The notes under the pieces: generated by a model
Database searches by the model: none
The model's input: only the letters and a program-made list of their open reading frames with translations
Told to the model about the DNA's origin: nothing
DNA from: CmP2 sp052084925
Lineage (GTDB): Bacteria; Actinomycetota; Actinomycetes; Actinomycetales; Micrococcaceae
Assembly (NCBI GenBank): GCA_052084925.1
Contig: JBQDEV010000010.1
Location: 65,468 to 129,467, forward strand
Reading direction: 5' to 3'
DNA: 64,000 nt
Made by a program: the position numbers and the translations under genes
Part shown: positions 61,006 to 64,000 of the stretch, one piece after another
Numbering within the stretch: position 1 is the first letter of the stretch
How the letters are laid out: each line of letters begins with the position of its first letter

Positions 61006-62259
61006 ATGAACGCTTCGAATCCTCGCCACCACCTGCTTCCCGCCAGCGACCTTGTTTCCCGGCAGCTTTCCGTACGAGAGCCCGCTGAGCTTCTGGCCTA
61101 CATCATCCATACTCTCGGCTTCGAACCGAAACGGTCCTGGGTCGGAGTGGCAGTGCGCGAAAAACGGCTCGGGGCCGTCATGCGCGGAGACCTGCCACCC
61201 ACGTTGGAGTCCGTGCTGATTCACGGAGTTATCGACACCAGCGATGAGGAGCGTGTGGAACATCATGCACAGCAATTAGGGGGCTACGTCGCGACCCAAC
61301 TGAGAAATGATGTGGAAGCCGATCGACTTTTGCTCGTCTACTTCCTGGACGATGATCAGGATCCACAGAATGATACTTCGATGGACGGTGCGGATGCTCC
61401 ATTGAGGAACGCCATTGACCGTGTCGATCGGTCGATGCGCCGTGGAACTGCGCTGAATCGCCTCCCTGTCTTCGAGAGCTGGGTCCTCCGCGACCGGCGC
61501 GTGTGGCATCTTTACTGCGGCCATCGTGGAGACTGCGTAACGCAAGGATCTCCAGTGGGAGAACCGCGTGGAACATTGGTCAGTGATTCTTTGACGTTAT
61601 TGGGACACCCGATTGAGCCGGACTATCTCACCGTCACCCTGCCGGATCCCAGCAGCGATCCCGGGATGCTGCCCCAGGCTCCCTACGAGGACGACACGGT
61701 CGCCTGCTGGAATTGGTTGCGGTCCTGGGACGAGATTCTGGAGAGCGGCCGGCCGATCGACGCCGCCGAGGCGGCTGTCTTCGCTGCGCCCCTGGAGAAT
61801 ACTTCGTGGCGTGATCTGCTCATGGTCGGCGCCTGCTTCGGATTCGAGAACGCGGTCTCCGGGCTCGCGGCTGCTTCCCGCATTCCGGCCGGGCTCGAGA
61901 ATCTCTTCGAGGCGCAGGCCGACGACTACTGTGCTCGCCTTGCGGCGGAAACGCTTACCGGGAGAACGGGAAGAGGGCCGAATTGGTCGAGGCTGGACTT
62001 GCTTCGTCGATACTGTGAAGATCTCGTTCCCCAAGCGACTCCAACGGTCGCAGCCGTGACGGCAGCCATCGCAGCCTGGATCGAATGGGCGCGCGGCAGG
62101 GGGAGCCACGCTTCGGGACTGCTTGACCAAGCTGTGTCGTGGAACCCCTCCTGCAGTCTTGCCGTTCTGCTCGCCGAGGCGGTGCGGTTCGGAATGATCA
62201 ATCCGTGGGCGCTGGATCGTGACATCGCATGGTCTGGTCGCGACCGATCGGCGGCTTGA
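61006..62259 (+). CDS. DUF4192 domain protein
   Basis: A 417-residue protein of the actinobacterial DUF4192 family. REPAELLAYIIHTLGFEPKRSWVGVAV at the N-terminus is the typical opening. The acidic DDDQDPQND region (about residue 120) is variable. The RVWHLYCGHRGDCVTQGSPVGEPRG block near 165 is strongly conserved in the family, and a helical C-terminal half ends in VSWNPSCSLAVLLAEAV. The function is unknown. The family regularly precedes the principal sigma factor gene in Micrococcales, as it does here. No signal peptide or membrane segment. Confidence 0.9.
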   Translation: MNASNPRHHLLPASDLVSRQLSVREPAELLAYIIHTLGFEPKRSWVGVAVREKRLGAVMRGDLPPTLESVLIHGVIDTSDEERVEHHAQQLGGYVATQLRNDVEADRLLLVYFLDDDQDPQNDTSMDGADAPLRNAIDRVDRSMRRGTALNRLPVFESWVLRDRRVWHLYCGHRGDCVTQGSPVGEPRGTLVSDSLTLLGHPIEPDYLTVTLPDPSSDPGMLPQAPYEDDTVACWNWLRSWDEILESGRPIDAAEAAVFAAPLENTSWRDLLMVGACFGFENAVSGLAAASRIPAGLENLFEAQADDYCARLAAETLTGRTGRGPNWSRLDLLRRYCEDLVPQATPTVAAVTAAIAAWIEWARGRGSHASGLLDQAVSWNPSCSLAVLLAEAVRFGMINPWALDRDIAWSGRDRSAA

Positions 62260-62566
62260 CGAGTTGCCCTGATCCAGTCCAGAAGCGTCCTCGCGTCGCT
62301 TTGGACAAGATGGCTCGGCGAACATGCAATAATTGTGGGGGTGCTCCGACCGGCTCCACATTTTCTGAGGAATATTTGGAGATGCGGGAACAAACTCGCG
62401 ATCCAGGTCGTTGCACCCCTAAAGACCCTGCGTCTGAAGCGCGAGCTGGTTGCTCTGCCGACTGTTTATCAGTCGGTCTACCGCGGCTGGTGAAAGTTTC
62501 GGACTTGACAGGGTCATAGTGGTTTTGACCACTGTTCGCTTCACACTGCCGTAGGGAAGGTTCTGA
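62260..62566 (+). promoter_or_regulatory. sigA upstream region: sigma-R-type promoter, housekeeping elements and hairpins
   Basis: This 307-bp gap has no credible gene. GGGAAC (62386-62391), 18 bp, then GTTG (62410-62413) matches the consensus of sigma-R/SigH-type ECF promoters. A perfect hairpin CCGACTG/CAGTCGG (62458-62476) follows. TTGACA (62505-62510) is a strong -35, although the -10 is poor, and AGTGGT/ACCACT (62518-62533) can form a small stem. AATAAT (62328-62333) after TGC might be an extended -10. Ribosome site GGAAGG precedes the GTG start. Confidence 0.55.
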
Positions 62567-63862
<1,296 letters not shown>

Positions 63863-63870
63863 ACCCGGGA

Positions 63871-63888
63871 CTGCGCCCTCGGGCGCAG
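63871..63888 (+). terminator. First hairpin after sigA
   Basis: CTGCGCC and GGCGCAG pair around a CTCG loop (63871-63888), 8 nt past the sigA stop. There is no T-tract. Confidence 0.65.
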
Positions 63889-63910
63889 CCAGTGACTTAA
63901 GAAGCGTGTG

Positions 63911-63931
63911 GCCCCACCCAAGAGGTGGGGC
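63911..63931 (+). terminator. Second hairpin after sigA
   Basis: GCCCCACC (63911-63918) and GGTGGGGC (63924-63931) form an 8-bp stem with a 5-nt loop. With the preceding hairpin it makes a tandem terminator. Nothing further was recognised up to 64000. Confidence 0.65.
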
Positions 63932-64000
63932 ACCCCCGGAGTGTTATCGAGTAGTAAGCGTGGTGGGTTAAGCGCCCCACAGGACGGGTGTGTGGGTGGT

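Noticed and set aside
60825..61275. Minus-strand frame with a CLRC...CRAC zinc-ribbon-like stretch between the PAC2 and DUF4192 genes
   Set aside because: The cysteine pairs fall in a 98-nt gap. The frame runs into both flanking genes and has no ribosome site or plausible start close to the motif, so it is probably chance.
62229..62519. Plus-strand frame with CNNCGG upstream of sigA
   Set aside because: It overlaps the end of the DUF4192 gene and the sigA promoter elements, and the product has no coherent fold or ribosome site.

Overview
The window is about 64 kb of high-GC (roughly two-thirds G+C), gene-dense chromosome from an actinobacterium. Gene content and order (sepF and wag31 after ftsZ with no ftsA or minCDE, a class II DAHP synthase, PknL with its Rv2175c-type partner, DUF3040, DUF4191 and DUF4192 proteins, PpgK, GlnE with two glutamine synthetases) place it in Actinomycetota. 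The Wag31 and MurE sequences best suit Micrococcales, perhaps Micrococcaceae; the genus cannot be fixed from this sequence. No tRNA, rRNA, insertion sequence, phage gene, toxin-antitoxin pair or CRISPR array was seen. It is core chromosome, so the points of interest are mostly regulatory DNA, structured intergenic regions and a few unusual proteins.

Layout. 1-11.5 kb: a truncated acyl-CoA ligase, a membrane protein, an esterase, PlsC, AroG, PknL, a secreted five-LysM lytic transglycosylase, the Rv2175c-like DNA-binding protein, a polyprenyl diphosphate synthase, DNA polymerase IV and a DUF3040 protein. This follows the fadD15-to-mraZ region of Mycobacterium tuberculosis. 11.5-12.0 kb: a non-coding interval rich in perfect inverted repeats, ending in the mraZ promoter and operator. 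12.0-30.5 kb: the division and cell wall cluster mraZ-rsmH-ftsL-ftsI-murE-murF-mraY-murD-ftsW-murG-murC-ftsQ, then ftsZ-pgeF-sepF-yggT-wag31. Most junctions overlap by 4 nt, so the first twelve genes look like one translationally coupled operon.

30.5-36.4 kb: lspA, rluD, dnaE and nrdR; nrdR has a paired NrdR operator. 36.4-44.8 kb: ppgK, map, a 55-residue protein, panB, glnA2, glnE and an LLM flavin oxidoreductase. 44.9-48.7 kb: ribD-ribE-ribBA-ribH behind an FMN riboswitch. 48.9-52.6 kb: a cysteine-rich orphan, glnA1 (type I glutamine synthetase) with a GlnR-type site, an RDD protein and a DUF4191 protein. 52.7-59.7 kb: an atypical kinase, a small membrane protein, sucB, lpdA and pepA. 59.8-64 kb: PAC2, DUF4192 and the principal sigma factor gene, which has a sigma-R-type promoter match upstream, then two tandem hairpins.

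How it fits together: the window links envelope building (precursor synthesis, lipid II export and cross-linking, FtsZ ring, polar growth) to two kinases and a LysM hydrolase. It joins nitrogen control (GlnA1, GlnA2, GlnE, GlnR site) to central carbon enzymes and to sigma factor supply. Many genes have a TANNNT hexamer 6-9 nt before the start codon, suggesting frequent leaderless transcription. The strongest leads are the NrdR operator pair, the sigma-R-type promoter before sigA, the 10-bp-phased MraZ boxes, nested inverted repeats between mraZ and rsmH, the repeat-rich interval before mraZ, the Cys-rich orphan and the HGD/DIG kinase.
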